DNA of 64,000 bases from NCBI RefSeq assembly GCF_003050865.1, contig NZ_QAOK01000002.1, positions 124,001 through 188,000 on the forward strand, given 5' to 3'. Under the pieces are notes generated by a model that made no database searches, was not told the DNA's origin, and saw only the letters and a program-made list of their open reading frames with translations. This stretch comes from Nitrosospira multiformis. GTDB taxonomy: Bacteria; Pseudomonadota; Gammaproteobacteria; Burkholderiales; Nitrosomonadaceae. Of this stretch, positions 18,231 through 27,223 are shown piece after piece (the stretch's first letter is position 1; each line of letters begins with the position of its first letter). A program made the translations under genes and the position numbers.

Positions 18231-19862
18231 TTACTCGGGGAGTGGATAAGATTCAGTTGTACATGATGCTGGCATGAGAGCATTCGTGCTGAATCTGCTA
18301 TCGAATGAAAAAACTGAAGGTGATGGATTATCAAAATCCAAAATAGTCAGGTTAACGGTAGCAACCGTATTTGCTGTGCTCACCTCAAGACTGGGTTGTT
18401 TGTGAATAAAGGTTGTTTGATTCCGCCTTTCAGAAAAAGATGTGGCGGTCCATGGAGCCGTAGGAACTTCCCATAAGATGTCAGTGATTGGAGCGGAAAC
18501 AAATATTTCATTTCCCCGAACGATGCTTACATGAGTTTCGCTTAATTCAACATGCGCTCCTGGAGCTGATCCGTTCCTTACGCTTCCACCTCTAGCAGTA
18601 CAGGTCTTATTCGAAATCAACCGAATCCAATCCAATATTCTGGTTTTCATATCAATTATCAAGGGACGACTGGTGAAAGTAGAGGTGACCCCTTGGCGAA
18701 CAGGATTGCTTTTCCAGAAAAGCTCTACGTTCCCAGTTGGCCACTCTCGTCTTTCTCTTATATTGAGGGTGTTTCCAGCAGAGTCATAAAGGTAAATTCC
18801 GCCTCCATCGTAAGACTGGCCAAATTTATAGTAGCTATTCTCTGGAAATGTGACTTCTTTAAAACACCTGCTTCCTGTAATCTCTCCGGAAGAACCAAAA
18901 GTCATAAGTCCATCCATCTTGAGATCAGGGCCACATATCCTGGCTCCCGCACGAGATCCTTCTAGAAGTTTTGGAAGATACCGATAAAATGGAGCGGGAG
19001 TGGGTGGGGGACAGGGAGCGGCGGGTTCCAGTTTTGAAAATTGCTCATCAATGGAAGTAATGATTTTCTTTTCCGATAGCTTCCCGATATCAAGATAAGC
19101 TTCTGTAAAATTGTGAGAAAAGTTTCGATTTTTCCATTCCGGCGGGGGATATCCGTTGGCAACATTTCCCGATAGAACGGACGAATCAGTTAACTTGAGA
19201 GCTAGGATTACCATATCTTCGACAAGAGTGACATAGGCTGATCTGTCAGCGGGGTCCACTCTCGAATAGGGGACAGCAACCCCCACATTTCCTACAGCGC
19301 TCACCTCTGATGGATTCATCAGGTTAACAATGGAACTTGCCCATAAATTCCCCTGCGAGTGGGGCACCAAGGTAACGATATTCCCCTGATCGATATAAGC
19401 GTCAAGGGTGGAACGCATGTAATTCAGAGTTGCTGCATCTGGGTTATAGCCTTTTACTGATAAATTTGCCCAGTTTATTAGATCATCCTTAATGCCGTCT
19501 GGAAGAGGCTCTAGTCCAGCTAGACCCCTTAAAATAAGGGAGATATTCAGTCCATGCCGCTGCATTGCTGTTTCGAGAAAATCAGCCAGCCCACCGATGC
19601 CATAGAGCACATCCTTTGCTGATGGATTATGCATGTAATAAAAATTGGGGCGAGTCTGTTGCGAACGGCTGAGCCCAAGCCAAGCAAATCTAAGCTTAAG
19701 CATATTGTTTTCGGCCTGAATCTTATTATTTAATACGCCATTTATTGTGAGAATAATGCGTGGAGCTTGGCATCCCTCTGCCCAGGCGTAATCGTTTAGG
19801 AAAAACAATAAGAGGGGAAAAATAGCCGCTCTTTTAAAAAGATAGCTAACTTTACTTGGCAT
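18231..19862 (-). CDS. Secreted serine hydrolase-like protein (lipase-type elbow)
   Basis: A 543-residue protein with an N-terminal signal peptide (FKRAAIFPLLLFFLNDYAWA, cleavage after AWA). Around residue 170 the sequence VTLVPHSQGNLWA matches the nucleophile elbow of alpha/beta hydrolases of the lipase or PGAP1-like kind, in a domain that starts IILTINGVLNN. The C-terminal half is beta-rich and unrecognised. A start four codons upstream (19874) is possible. It is the last gene of a three-gene minus-strand run with the calcium-motif and PEP-CTERM proteins, gaps of 9 and about 30 bases. Substrate unknown. Confidence 0.7.
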   Translation of the reverse strand: MPSKVSYLFKRAAIFPLLLFFLNDYAWAEGCQAPRIILTINGVLNNKIQAENNMLKLRFAWLGLSRSQQTRPNFYYMHNPSAKDVLYGIGGLADFLETAMQRHGLNISLILRGLAGLEPLPDGIKDDLINWANLSVKGYNPDAATLNYMRSTLDAYIDQGNIVTLVPHSQGNLWASSIVNLMNPSEVSAVGNVGVAVPYSRVDPADRSAYVTLVEDMVILALKLTDSSVLSGNVANGYPPPEWKNRNFSHNFTEAYLDIGKLSEKKIITSIDEQFSKLEPAAPCPPPTPAPFYRYLPKLLEGSRAGARICGPDLKMDGLMTFGSSGEITGSRCFKEVTFPENSYYKFGQSYDGGGIYLYDSAGNTLNIRERREWPTGNVELFWKSNPVRQGVTSTFTSRPLIIDMKTRILDWIRLISNKTCTARGGSVRNGSAPGAHVELSETHVSIVRGNEIFVSAPITDILWEVPTAPWTATSFSERRNQTTFIHKQPSLEVSTANTVATVNLTILDFDNPSPSVFSFDSRFSTNALMPASCTTESYPLPE

Positions 19863-19894
19863 GATTTTTATCAATGTAGTAAAGACAGGATCCT

Positions 19895-20749
19895 TTAATT
19901 TGGGAGGCTGCCAGGATCAAAATCACAGGATTCCTCTAAATCATAAGGAAGTGAAAAAATTTGTCCCGCAAGCTGACTATCAAAAGCTGCATAGGCGCGA
20001 TAGCGTTGAATTGTGTTCAAGAAAGCTGCATGTAATTTCTGATTTGCAGTAATACTGGGATCTATGCCCATAATGAAAGCTAGGCAACGTATAGCCCGAT
20101 CTGATTGATCCGCAATTACCCTCGCCGCTTGGAGATTATTAGGTGGAACAGTAAGCATTGCTTGATAGGACTTTGCTATGTTGGTCAAGGCTAGCCGCGT
20201 TTTTTCCGATGACGGATATTCAAGAGCAATATATCGTTGAATATCGTCCCGCACCCCATCTCCGTCTGAATCGATACCTAATAAGGTAGCCTCGCCCGCA
20301 GAGCCAGGATCAGGAGGTAAACTGCCGGCTTTGGGAAGCTCAGCATCAACCTCAAACGATACGTTGAATTTGACCTGTTTTGGGTTACTGAACTTGAGAA
20401 GCGCGCGAACCGATTGTCCAGAAGTCAAGCTGCCATTTGGCAGGGGAATCTGAATATAAGGATGATTTTCCTCGTTTATACCTGCCGCATTTGCAAGCGA
20501 TACCTGGGGCGAGTCGATCGATACGATCAGTTTGAGAGGTTCCAAAAGGGGTGTGGAACTTTCGTTTGAGACGGTAACCGTGGTATCGAAAGTACCGGTT
20601 GAACGGTTCAGTACCAGCCCGCTTTTCTGAACCGTGACTGAACCGGTGACATCCGCGGCATCAGTGTTGTCAGCCAGACTCAGTAGTCCGATCCCGATAA
20701 AGCATATTGCCAGCGCAGGAATCGCCGTAATCCACCGATGCCGCTTCAT
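19895..20749 (-). CDS. Secreted protein with calcium-binding thrombospondin type 3-like motif
   Basis: A 284-residue protein with a signal peptide (AIPALAICFIGIGLLSLADN, cut near TDAA). The first half is an Ig-like beta domain (VTVQKSGLVLNRSTGTFDTT); residues about 160-170 read GIDSDGDGVRDDIQRYI, the calcium-binding DxDxDG motif of thrombospondin type 3 repeats. The C-terminal part is helical and contains cysteines. AGGAG precedes the ATG. It lies 9 bases after the PEP-CTERM gene and just before the hydrolase gene, so the three are likely cotranscribed and secreted together. Confidence 0.65.
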   Translation of the reverse strand: MKRHRWITAIPALAICFIGIGLLSLADNTDAADVTGSVTVQKSGLVLNRSTGTFDTTVTVSNESSTPLLEPLKLIVSIDSPQVSLANAAGINEENHPYIQIPLPNGSLTSGQSVRALLKFSNPKQVKFNVSFEVDAELPKAGSLPPDPGSAGEATLLGIDSDGDGVRDDIQRYIALEYPSSEKTRLALTNIAKSYQAMLTVPPNNLQAARVIADQSDRAIRCLAFIMGIDPSITANQKLHAAFLNTIQRYRAYAAFDSQLAGQIFSLPYDLEESCDFDPGSLPN

Positions 20750-20758
20750 GCATTTCTC

Positions 20759-21382
20759 CTACACTGCTTGTTTGTTGTGTTTCTTATATAGTGTTCCGAC
20801 GCCAAAAAGCGCAAGCCCGGTGATGAAAAGCGTAACCGGATAGGGTTCAGGAATGGGGCTGGCTATTACCGAAAAACCATCGCCCCAATAGATTTCAAGC
20901 CTATTGTCTGACCCGATATTAAGAAGGAAAAGCGCATTTGCGCCTGTGGGATCATTAGTGGTTACAAGCGGCAAACCGGAAGAATCGAGCAAAAAGAAAG
21001 AAAATGCGTCCGGCAGGGAACCTGAATCGGGTAAGTTTTCTGTGCTGTTGAAAACAAAAGAGGTTAGCGATCCCAAGGTTACATTCTGTAAAACTTCATT
21101 GAAGAACTGCGAATCTGAAAAGGTAACAGTGGCTGGGAGGGTGCCTGTTACATTCCCGGTTACAGTTGCAATGCCTAGTGTGCCATCCGTTGAGAAATCG
21201 GAGATGGAAACTGTGTTAAGTGGCGTTCCCCCGTCAATGAAGTCGAATGCGAACTGGCCAGATGTCCCGGAAAGTGGAGCAGTATCGATAGAGAATAAAA
21301 GTGGCGGTGCGGCCCAGGCGGAATGGGCAAGAAAGAGGGAAGAAATAATAATTTGATGCAGATACCCAGTGACGCTTCTCAT
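20759..21382 (-). CDS. PEP-CTERM sorting-domain protein
   Basis: A 207-residue exported protein. An N-terminal signal peptide (SLFLAHSAWAA) is followed by a beta-rich domain, then the tripartite PEP-CTERM tail: PIPEP, the hydrophobic helix VTLFITGLALFGVGTL and the basic end YKKHNKQ. Such tails are recognised by exosortase, which cuts at the PEP site and releases the protein to the surface or matrix of EPS-forming Gram-negative bacteria. This implies exosortase elsewhere in the genome, as is usual in Nitrosospira. AGGAG precedes the ATG. First gene of the three-gene secreted cluster. Confidence 0.85.
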   Translation of the reverse strand: MRSVTGYLHQIIISSLFLAHSAWAAPPLLFSIDTAPLSGTSGQFAFDFIDGGTPLNTVSISDFSTDGTLGIATVTGNVTGTLPATVTFSDSQFFNEVLQNVTLGSLTSFVFNSTENLPDSGSLPDAFSFFLLDSSGLPLVTTNDPTGANALFLLNIGSDNRLEIYWGDGFSVIASPIPEPYPVTLFITGLALFGVGTLYKKHNKQAV

Positions 21383-21512
21383 GAGCTCTCCTGATTCTGC
21401 GAAGGAAGTATTCTGATTATATTGATGAGTTTCAGTAAGTCAACTTTATTGAAAAAAGCATGTAGAAATGGGTACTTAGAGGAAGCTGCCAATATCAATT
21501 GCAACAATGGAG

Positions 21513-21737
21513 ATGAAATTGACAGATTCCCAGACCGCAGATTCTCTGAGATTTTTCCAGCCGAGAGAAAGTAAGCCCTGCGAGCTTAGCGAGTTCGACA
21601 AGCTGGAAGCCGACCGCGAAAGGCTCCTGATCCTGACCGGCATGGCGGCTCCCCTGTATGACCGGACCTTGCGCCAGCAGATCACCGACGCCCTCATTGC
21701 GACCGTGCGGGACATGGAAGCCAGAATGCGGCAATAG
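21513..21737 (+). CDS. Small hypothetical plasmid protein
   Basis: A 74-residue charged protein, MKLTDSQTADSLRFF at the start and TVRDMEARMRQ at the end. Not recognised. The alternative start two codons upstream (21507) is possible. It is followed by a GC-rich hairpin at 21748-21774 and its composition matches the mobilisation region. It probably belongs to the plasmid backbone. Confidence 0.45.
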   Translation: MKLTDSQTADSLRFFQPRESKPCELSEFDKLEADRERLLILTGMAAPLYDRTLRQQITDALIATVRDMEARMRQ

Positions 21738-21747
21738 TCGTAAAGAC

Positions 21748-21774
21748 AAAGGCCAGCTTTGAGGGCTGGCCTTT
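21748..21774 (+). terminator. GC-rich hairpin after the small plasmid gene
   Basis: Arms aaaggccagc and gctggccttt are exact complements. It lies 11 bases past the stop. The T-run is short (ttt), so termination may be weak. Confidence 0.6.
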
Positions 21775-21862
21775 GCGGTGATTTCTCACCCTTGGCGGTC
21801 ATCGCATCCCTGCTGTACCGCCGCATCAGAATACAGGCCGCTTCGCCCGGAATCAACTGCCG

Positions 21863-21919
21863 TTCACCCTTGTTCGTATCCTAGCAGGGAGGTGTCGGAG
21901 GGGCGGCAATGAGCCCCTC
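21863..21919 (+). repeat. Backbone inverted-repeat site, copy A
   Basis: Contains ttcacccttgttcgtatcct and, 17 bases on, aggggcggcaatgagcccct. Both blocks recur in inverted orientation at 29523-29591 with a near-identical spacing region. It lies upstream of the candidate oriT. Confidence 0.7.
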
Positions 21920-22044
21920 TGACTGCCGACCGTAGGGCGGCAGTTTCTCCCGACGCGCCGCGCCGGAAAAACCTCGTGCATAACTCCCTTTGGTGCAGTT
22001 GACCTAGCGTCTGAGTTGAGTGGTACAATTGTAGGTGCAGGGTA

Positions 22045-22101
22045 GCAAGCTATGTTTTTGGTTCCCAAAAACGCTTGCAAGGGGGAGAGACACTCCCCCT
22101 T
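22045..22101. other. oriT: Candidate oriT: two stem-loops upstream of mobC
   Basis: First an inverted repeat, gcaagc-tat-gtttttgg then ccaaaaac-gcttgc with a three-base loop (22045-22078), then a second, aggggga and tccccct (22080-22101). Stem-loops beside a nic site just upstream of the relaxase operon are typical for transfer origins of mobilisable plasmids. The nic position cannot be named from sequence alone. Confidence 0.55.
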
Positions 22102-22228
22102 TGAACCCCCTTTGTACGGCCATTGCCTGGCCGTCCCGGTGCCTTCCACCCTCCCGGAGGCACCGGGAGAAAACGGCGTGCTTGCGTCCCATTGCGTACC
22201 GTCCTGAATAACCGTCAGTCCAGTCCTT

Positions 22229-22561
22229 ATGGCGCGACCAAAAAAACAGCAAACGGAGTCCCGGAGCGAGCGGCTGAATCTTCGCCTGCTCCCGGACGAG
22301 CGGGCCACGATAGAGGCCCGCGCTGCCGCTTCTGGCCTCACCCCCACCGACTACGCTCGCCGCCGCGTCCTTGGAGGCAAGCTTGCCGTTGCTCCGCGCC
22401 GGGCCGACCCCGCCCTGGTGCTGGCCGTGAACCGGGCGGGCGTCAACCTCAACCAGATTGCCCGTGCCCTGAACAGCGGCCTCGGCCATAGCCCGCACGA
22501 GTTGAGCGAGACTCTTGCCCGGCTCAATCAGTTGCTGGACCGGTTGCAGGACGTGGAATGA
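22229..22561 (+). CDS. mobC: Relaxosome accessory protein MobC
   Basis: A 110-residue protein resembling MobC/MbeC-type accessory factors, which bind oriT and help the relaxase open the DNA. The start MARPKKQQTESRSERLNLRL with LLPDERATIEARAAASGLT is a ribbon-helix-helix-like DNA-binding section, and NRAGVNLNQIARALNSG near residues 70-87 is the conserved MobC core. Its stop overlaps the relaxase start by four bases (ATGA), giving translational coupling. The candidate oriT lies about 130 bases upstream. Confidence 0.85.
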   Translation: MARPKKQQTESRSERLNLRLLPDERATIEARAAASGLTPTDYARRRVLGGKLAVAPRRADPALVLAVNRAGVNLNQIARALNSGLGHSPHELSETLARLNQLLDRLQDVE

Positions 22562-24060
22562 CGCCGAACGCCGCGAAGAAAGGTCGCAGCTTCAAGGGCG
22601 CGGTGGCCTACATCATTCACGACCCGGACGGAGCGAAAACAGCCGAGCGGGTACTGTTTACAGAAACACGCAACCTTCGCACGGACGACCCGGAGAAGGC
22701 GGCCAAGGTCATGGCCTATACCGCGCAGCATGCCGCCGAGCTGAAGGAAGCGGCAGGCATCAAGGCCACGGGGCGCAAGACAGACGCGCCGGTCTATCAC
22801 CTGTCCTTGTCCTGGGTGCCAGGCGAAAAGCCCACTCAGACCGAAATGATGGAGGCCGGGACTGCCATACTGGAAAAGCTTGGATATGGGGAGCATGAAG
22901 CCGTTTTTGCCGCGCACGGCGACAAGGCGCACATGCATTTGCATATCATCGTCAGCCGCATCCATCCGGTCACCGGCAAGACCCACAACCCGAAGGACGA
23001 CCAGAATATTCTGCAAGCCTGGGGGCACGAGTATGACAAGGCGCGAGGAATGGAACATCACAGCCCGGAGCGTGCCGCGAAATACGAGAAAGACCCGGAA
23101 AAGAAGGCTGAATACCAGCGTATGGCCGAAGAGGCGCGGCAGCGCAAGGGAGCAGCCAACGGCAACAGCAAACCCCGGGCGGACTGGGAGGCGGCAATTG
23201 GTGCCACCCATCCGAAAAGTCGGAAATATCAGGAGATCAAGGCCGAGTACGCGGAGCGCGTCAAAACCCTCTCGGACGAGGGCCGCTCCCTGGCGTTGCG
23301 CCACAAAGAGGAATGGGCCGAGCTGAAGACCGCGCAGCGGGGGGAGCTTAAAGATCTGGCAAACGATTTCCGGCGCAGCCATGCAACCGAAATCCGGGAG
23401 TTCATGCGGGGCTTGCGTAACGAGCGGGCGGAATTCCGGCGCGAAGAAAAATCCCGTCCGGAACGGCTGGAGCGCGATGCCGGGATTTCCGCGCATACCC
23501 CGGTCGGCCAGCAGGGGGCGGAACATCGGGACAATCTGGCCCGGCTGTTCAATGACCAGGTGTTAAAGCATTCTCGCCCCGCCGCCTTGGCGCGGGAACA
23601 GAAACAGAAAAAGAAGGAATTTTTCGAGCGGCTGGAATTGGGTTACCCCCTGCCGGGCCGCGAACAGAACGGACAGCAGAATATGCATTCCAGGTTCCGC
23701 GAGGCCGCAGGGCCTGATGGACGCCAGCCCAGTTACCGGCAGGAGCGGGCTGCATTGCTGGCCGAGCAGAAAGAAGAACGGGCCGAACTCAAGGAGCAGC
23801 AGCAGGCCGAGCGGGCCGCCCTTCAGCAGAAATGGGCCGAGATGAACGACGACCGGTCGAAGGCATGGGAAGCCTACCGCGAACGCCGGGCCGCGCAGGA
23901 GAAGGAGGAGTCCAGGGATACGGAGCGGGGCAGGACAAGAGGCGATACGGAAAGAGTGGCAGAGTCCGGGCGGATAGATTCAGGCAGGGCCGATTCTGGA
24001 CGTTTCGAGGGACGCAATGATGGCGGAGGGCGCGAGCGGGGCCGGGATTTCGGCGGCTAG
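22558..24060 (+). CDS. mobA: MobA-type relaxase (MOBP)
   Basis: A 500-residue relaxase that nicks oriT and stays covalently attached to the transferred strand. The N-terminal nuclease domain has a candidate tyrosine in FKGAVAYIIHD and the metal-binding triad motif H120-G-D-K-A-H125-M-H127-L-H129, followed by IVSRIHPVTG. After residue 200 the protein is highly charged and coiled (EERAELKEQQQAERAALQQ), as in mobilisation relaxases without a primase domain. G+C-rich, unlike the cargo on its left. Together with MobC and the coupling protein it would allow transfer by a helper plasmid's channel. Confidence 0.9.
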   Translation: MTPNAAKKGRSFKGAVAYIIHDPDGAKTAERVLFTETRNLRTDDPEKAAKVMAYTAQHAAELKEAAGIKATGRKTDAPVYHLSLSWVPGEKPTQTEMMEAGTAILEKLGYGEHEAVFAAHGDKAHMHLHIIVSRIHPVTGKTHNPKDDQNILQAWGHEYDKARGMEHHSPERAAKYEKDPEKKAEYQRMAEEARQRKGAANGNSKPRADWEAAIGATHPKSRKYQEIKAEYAERVKTLSDEGRSLALRHKEEWAELKTAQRGELKDLANDFRRSHATEIREFMRGLRNERAEFRREEKSRPERLERDAGISAHTPVGQQGAEHRDNLARLFNDQVLKHSRPAALAREQKQKKKEFFERLELGYPLPGREQNGQQNMHSRFREAAGPDGRQPSYRQERAALLAEQKEERAELKEQQQAERAALQQKWAEMNDDRSKAWEAYRERRAAQEKEESRDTERGRTRGDTERVAESGRIDSGRADSGRFEGRNDGGGRERGRDFGG

Positions 24061-24155
24061 AACCCAATCCGGGTATGCATATAGGGTATACCCCGATTGC
24101 TCTAGCTCATCTTTGAGGGCATAATATTCCTTAATCGACACCCAAGGGAAAAGCC

Positions 24156-24470
24156 GTGAAATCGCTAAACTTAGCGGCCCTGAGTATCGCGGTATTCATC
24201 TTTGCACTGATAGCGGCAGAGATGATCGTGCCCCTCGACTGGAAACCCTCCATTCTTCTGCGGCAAAGCACCGGCGAGATTCCCTCCAATCCCAAACGGA
24301 CCTTCATGGACGAGGTTGGCCGCATGCGCCAGGCCAAAGCCGAGGCCGCAGAGCTGCACCAGCAAGCCACCGACCTTGCCGCTTCTGTTAACAGAATCGA
24401 GAATGCACGGGTTCAGCTCAATGACCGCATCCGGCAGAAGGTGACCGAACTCAATCGATACCGCCCCTGA
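24156..24470 (+). CDS. Small membrane protein with coiled coil
   Basis: A 104-residue protein with a GTG start (AAGGGAAAAG upstream). One membrane helix (LAALSIAVFIFALIAAEMIV), then PLDWKPS, then a predicted coiled coil (MRQAKAEAAELHQQATDLAA) that would face the periplasm. The AE-x-I-x-P-x-x-WKPS segment recurs in the next gene, so the two are likely diverged duplicates. Position between relaxase and coupling protein suggests a transfer-related role, but no family is recognised. Confidence 0.6.
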   Translation: MKSLNLAALSIAVFIFALIAAEMIVPLDWKPSILLRQSTGEIPSNPKRTFMDEVGRMRQAKAEAAELHQQATDLAASVNRIENARVQLNDRIRQKVTELNRYRP

Positions 24471-24476
24471 TTCATC

Positions 24477-25262
24477 ATGAGCCTGCTACTTGACCCCGAC
24501 AGACTGGGAAGCGAAGCCCGCACAGAATCCAAAAAGCTTTCCGACCAGTTCCACTATTTAAGCTCTCGACCTAAGCCAGAGGAAAAACGGAACTGGGCGT
24601 CATCCCTGAAAGTTTCCGGCCTGTCCGTGGCGGCGCTCGCGGTTTTAATGATCGGGGCCGAGCATATTGCGCCTGCCGGGTGGAAGCCCTCGACCTTCAT
24701 TGGCGCTTTTGGGGGCAAGGTGCAGACGGTCGAAATTCTGGAAAGCATCGATGCTGTACGGGCGCTAACCGCTGTGCAGGAGCAGGAAAGAGCGCGGGGC
24801 ATGCAGGAGGTCGAGCAGCTCCGCGCCGCCCAGGAACGATTGACGCTTGCCTACCGGGTGGAATTCGAACGCGGCAGCGAGCTAATCCGGGCCGGGGCCA
24901 ATGCGCAGCAGCTTCTCGCCAGCGTGATCGAGGCCAAGATGCGGGGGATGGATGGACGGTTCAGAGCGGCAAGCGTCAAGGACAATCTCGGAATCTGGTG
25001 CGACTTTGGTAATATCGCCTTTCAGACCCCGGATTGCGGGCCAGACTTGCGGGCAAGCGCACGGGCAGACCGGGACGCCATGCAAACCGAATTGCTTGAA
25101 AGCTGGATATCCGCCCAGGAGCGGATTGTCGGGATAGCGCAGAGCTGGGCGGCCGGTCTGCTATCGCCCCAGGACCTGATAGCCGAAATGCAGCAAAACA
25201 CTCCCCATCTCTACGCCGCACCGCGCGAGCCTATCCCGCCTAATCCATACCGCACTCCCTGA
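24477..25262 (+). CDS. Membrane-anchored coiled-coil protein of the mobilisation region
   Basis: A 261-residue protein of unknown family starting six bases after the previous stop. A membrane helix (VSGLSVAALAVLMIGAEHI) is followed by APAGWKPSTF, matching the preceding protein, and then a long helical, coiled-coil region (QEQERARGMQEVEQLRAAQE). Two cysteines flank DFGNIAFQTPD. The C-terminus is proline-rich (REPIPPNPYRTP). Its 3' end overlaps the coupling protein gene end-to-end by 23 bases on opposite strands. It may link coupling protein and envelope, by position only. Confidence 0.6.
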   Translation: MSLLLDPDRLGSEARTESKKLSDQFHYLSSRPKPEEKRNWASSLKVSGLSVAALAVLMIGAEHIAPAGWKPSTFIGAFGGKVQTVEILESIDAVRALTAVQEQERARGMQEVEQLRAAQERLTLAYRVEFERGSELIRAGANAQQLLASVIEAKMRGMDGRFRAASVKDNLGIWCDFGNIAFQTPDCGPDLRASARADRDAMQTELLESWISAQERIVGIAQSWAAGLLSPQDLIAEMQQNTPHLYAAPREPIPPNPYRTP

Positions 25263-27147
25263 CCAGGGCGTTAAAGGCGTTCGCCGGTCCCCGGAACGGT
25301 TCCGCCGGGCGTTGCCAGAGGGGCCAGGGAACAAGGCCCTTTTCCGAATCCTTGCGATAGTCCGGCAGGGGTGTGAACAGCCCGGCGAACCAGGGCGAAG
25401 TGTCATAATTTATCCTCAGGCACCACACGGGCCGCCTCCCCTTGATGAGCAGCAGGGACGCGCCGCTTTCGCGGGAGAACTGCAAGGCGATTTCATCGGG
25501 GCGCAGCAGCGGCACCGTATGCAAGCCTTCGCTTGCATTCATGGACTGGGAAGCGCTGCCTGTCCGGCTCTGTTTGTCCGCGACGGAATGGACGACGAGC
25601 TGGGCCGCGCTTGCCTTGTAATCCCGCGAGAAGAGGCCGCCGACCATACGCCCCATGACGTCAGCGGGGGCCGGTTCACCATAGCCTTCGTTACGGTTTT
25701 CCGACTGGGAGGCCACCACCCGGACGACTTCAAACTCCCCGAGGGATTTGGAGGCGTATTCGAGGGTTTCCCGGTCGGAGGCCCCGAAAATCTGCACAAT
25801 TCCAGCATTGGCAAGGAAGGTCTGCCAGTTTGAAGGGTACAGGGACTTGAGCTGGTTCAGGTCTTGCAGAATGGCCCACAGTTTCACGCCAAAGCCCGCT
25901 GCGTAGCCTGCCGCCTTTTCTATGGCAGGCATAGGGCCGAGAGTGAAAAACTCTTCCAGGAGGAACAGGACGGGCGCACCGCAGGCCGGAGGCTTCAGGT
26001 TGCGCTGCATCCGTTCCAGGAATATCCCAATCATGAGGCGCAGCCATCGCCCATGAGTGCCCATGCGCTCAGCCGGGAGGCAAAGATAGATGGTTGCCCC
26101 CTTCTCCGCTTCTTTCAGGATATCCGGCCGGAACGTGGCCCCTGCCCCGGACAATGTATCCCGGAAACGAGGGCCGAGGGTATCGAGGAAGGCGGTATTG
26201 CGCCGGGCGGTCGAGAGGATGGAGCCGCGCTCATTCTGTCCCGTGCCGGCGAGGCTCTCCCCTGCCCCTGCGATCACCCCGTTCAAGGCTTCGTTTCTCC
26301 GCATGGTGTCGAGCAGATACCAGAAGGGTGTGGGACAGTCTTCCTTGAAATCCGGGTCTTCGGCACAGGCCGCGTTCCACCCTGCCCTGTCCCCTTGCAT
26401 GAGGAAATCGCGGAAATCGAAAAGGGTTGGATTCTTCCGGGTTGTTATGAGGTGCAGTATTAGTCCCTTGACGAAATTACGGGCGGTTTCGTCCCAGTGG
26501 GAATCCCTCGGGTCGTGCGACACCACCAGACCTTCGGCCAGCAGCGCGGCATCATCGACCACAAGCGGGGAATCCGCATCGAGCAGCGAAAGCGGATTAA
26601 GCCCGGCCCGCAGGGCGTCCGGCACGTCGGCCACGCCGAAAGGGTCGAGCACATAGACATCCTGCCCCATCCCTTCTGTCCATTCATCCCCAGGGCCGCG
26701 CCGTGCAGCCGTTAGGCTCGCATTTTCGCCCTTCGGGTCGAGGACGACCACGGAGCCTGGATACAGGCATAAATTGGGAATAATGGAGCTACGCCCCTTC
26801 CCCGATCGTGCCCCGGCGACTGTGACCATGTGCCGGTCGTCATCGAGGCCGAGCGGAACGCAATCGGCAACTTGGGCAGTCCGCAGCACATCTTCCAATC
26901 TTTCCACCAGGGCGGCGCGATGCAGAGGCGGTAGGTTGGATTCTTCGATTTTGGTTATGACCTTAGCGGCAGCCGAGTGGAATTCGGCGAGCTTTTTCCA
27001 ATTGTCCGAGTAAGGGATGGCCCCGAGGAACAGGGATGCACCACCTCTGAAGGCCAAACGTTCAACAGCATGCGGAGTTTCCCAATCGGCAGATGAGAGC
27101 GGCACATTATGGTTGCCCTGAAAGGTGCCACGAGGAAGAGAGAGCAT
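25240..27147 (-). CDS. VirD4/TraG-type coupling protein
   Basis: A 635-residue type IV coupling protein, the hexameric ATPase that hands the relaxase-DNA complex to a conjugation channel. Walker A GARSGKGRSS is near residues 112-121, followed by VVVLDPKGEN; Walker B is VLFLLEEFFTLG, then WAILQDLNQLKSLYPSNWQT as in TraG/VirD4 proteins. There is a weak hydrophobic stretch (GASLFLGAI) but no clear pair of N-terminal membrane helices, so it looks like a short or soluble variant. No other type IV secretion gene is present in the element, so a helper channel would be needed. Opposite strand to the mob genes. Confidence 0.88.
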   Translation of the reverse strand: MLSLPRGTFQGNHNVPLSSADWETPHAVERLAFRGGASLFLGAIPYSDNWKKLAEFHSAAAKVITKIEESNLPPLHRAALVERLEDVLRTAQVADCVPLGLDDDRHMVTVAGARSGKGRSSIIPNLCLYPGSVVVLDPKGENASLTAARRGPGDEWTEGMGQDVYVLDPFGVADVPDALRAGLNPLSLLDADSPLVVDDAALLAEGLVVSHDPRDSHWDETARNFVKGLILHLITTRKNPTLFDFRDFLMQGDRAGWNAACAEDPDFKEDCPTPFWYLLDTMRRNEALNGVIAGAGESLAGTGQNERGSILSTARRNTAFLDTLGPRFRDTLSGAGATFRPDILKEAEKGATIYLCLPAERMGTHGRWLRLMIGIFLERMQRNLKPPACGAPVLFLLEEFFTLGPMPAIEKAAGYAAGFGVKLWAILQDLNQLKSLYPSNWQTFLANAGIVQIFGASDRETLEYASKSLGEFEVVRVVASQSENRNEGYGEPAPADVMGRMVGGLFSRDYKASAAQLVVHSVADKQSRTGSASQSMNASEGLHTVPLLRPDEIALQFSRESGASLLLIKGRRPVWCLRINYDTSPWFAGLFTPLPDYRKDSEKGLVPWPLWQRPAEPFRGPANAFNALVRECGMD

Positions 27148-27223
27148 GATTATTTAAAGGCTGTTTTATTTTTACGTAAAGTCATTATCCCATGCCATTC
27201 GTATGTTCTTTTATTTTTGGAAC

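Noticed and set aside
22528-23526. Long minus-strand open frame opposite mobA
   Set aside because: It is antisense to a relaxase with clear motifs, in G+C-rich DNA where long shadow frames are common; the translation has no recognisable domain.
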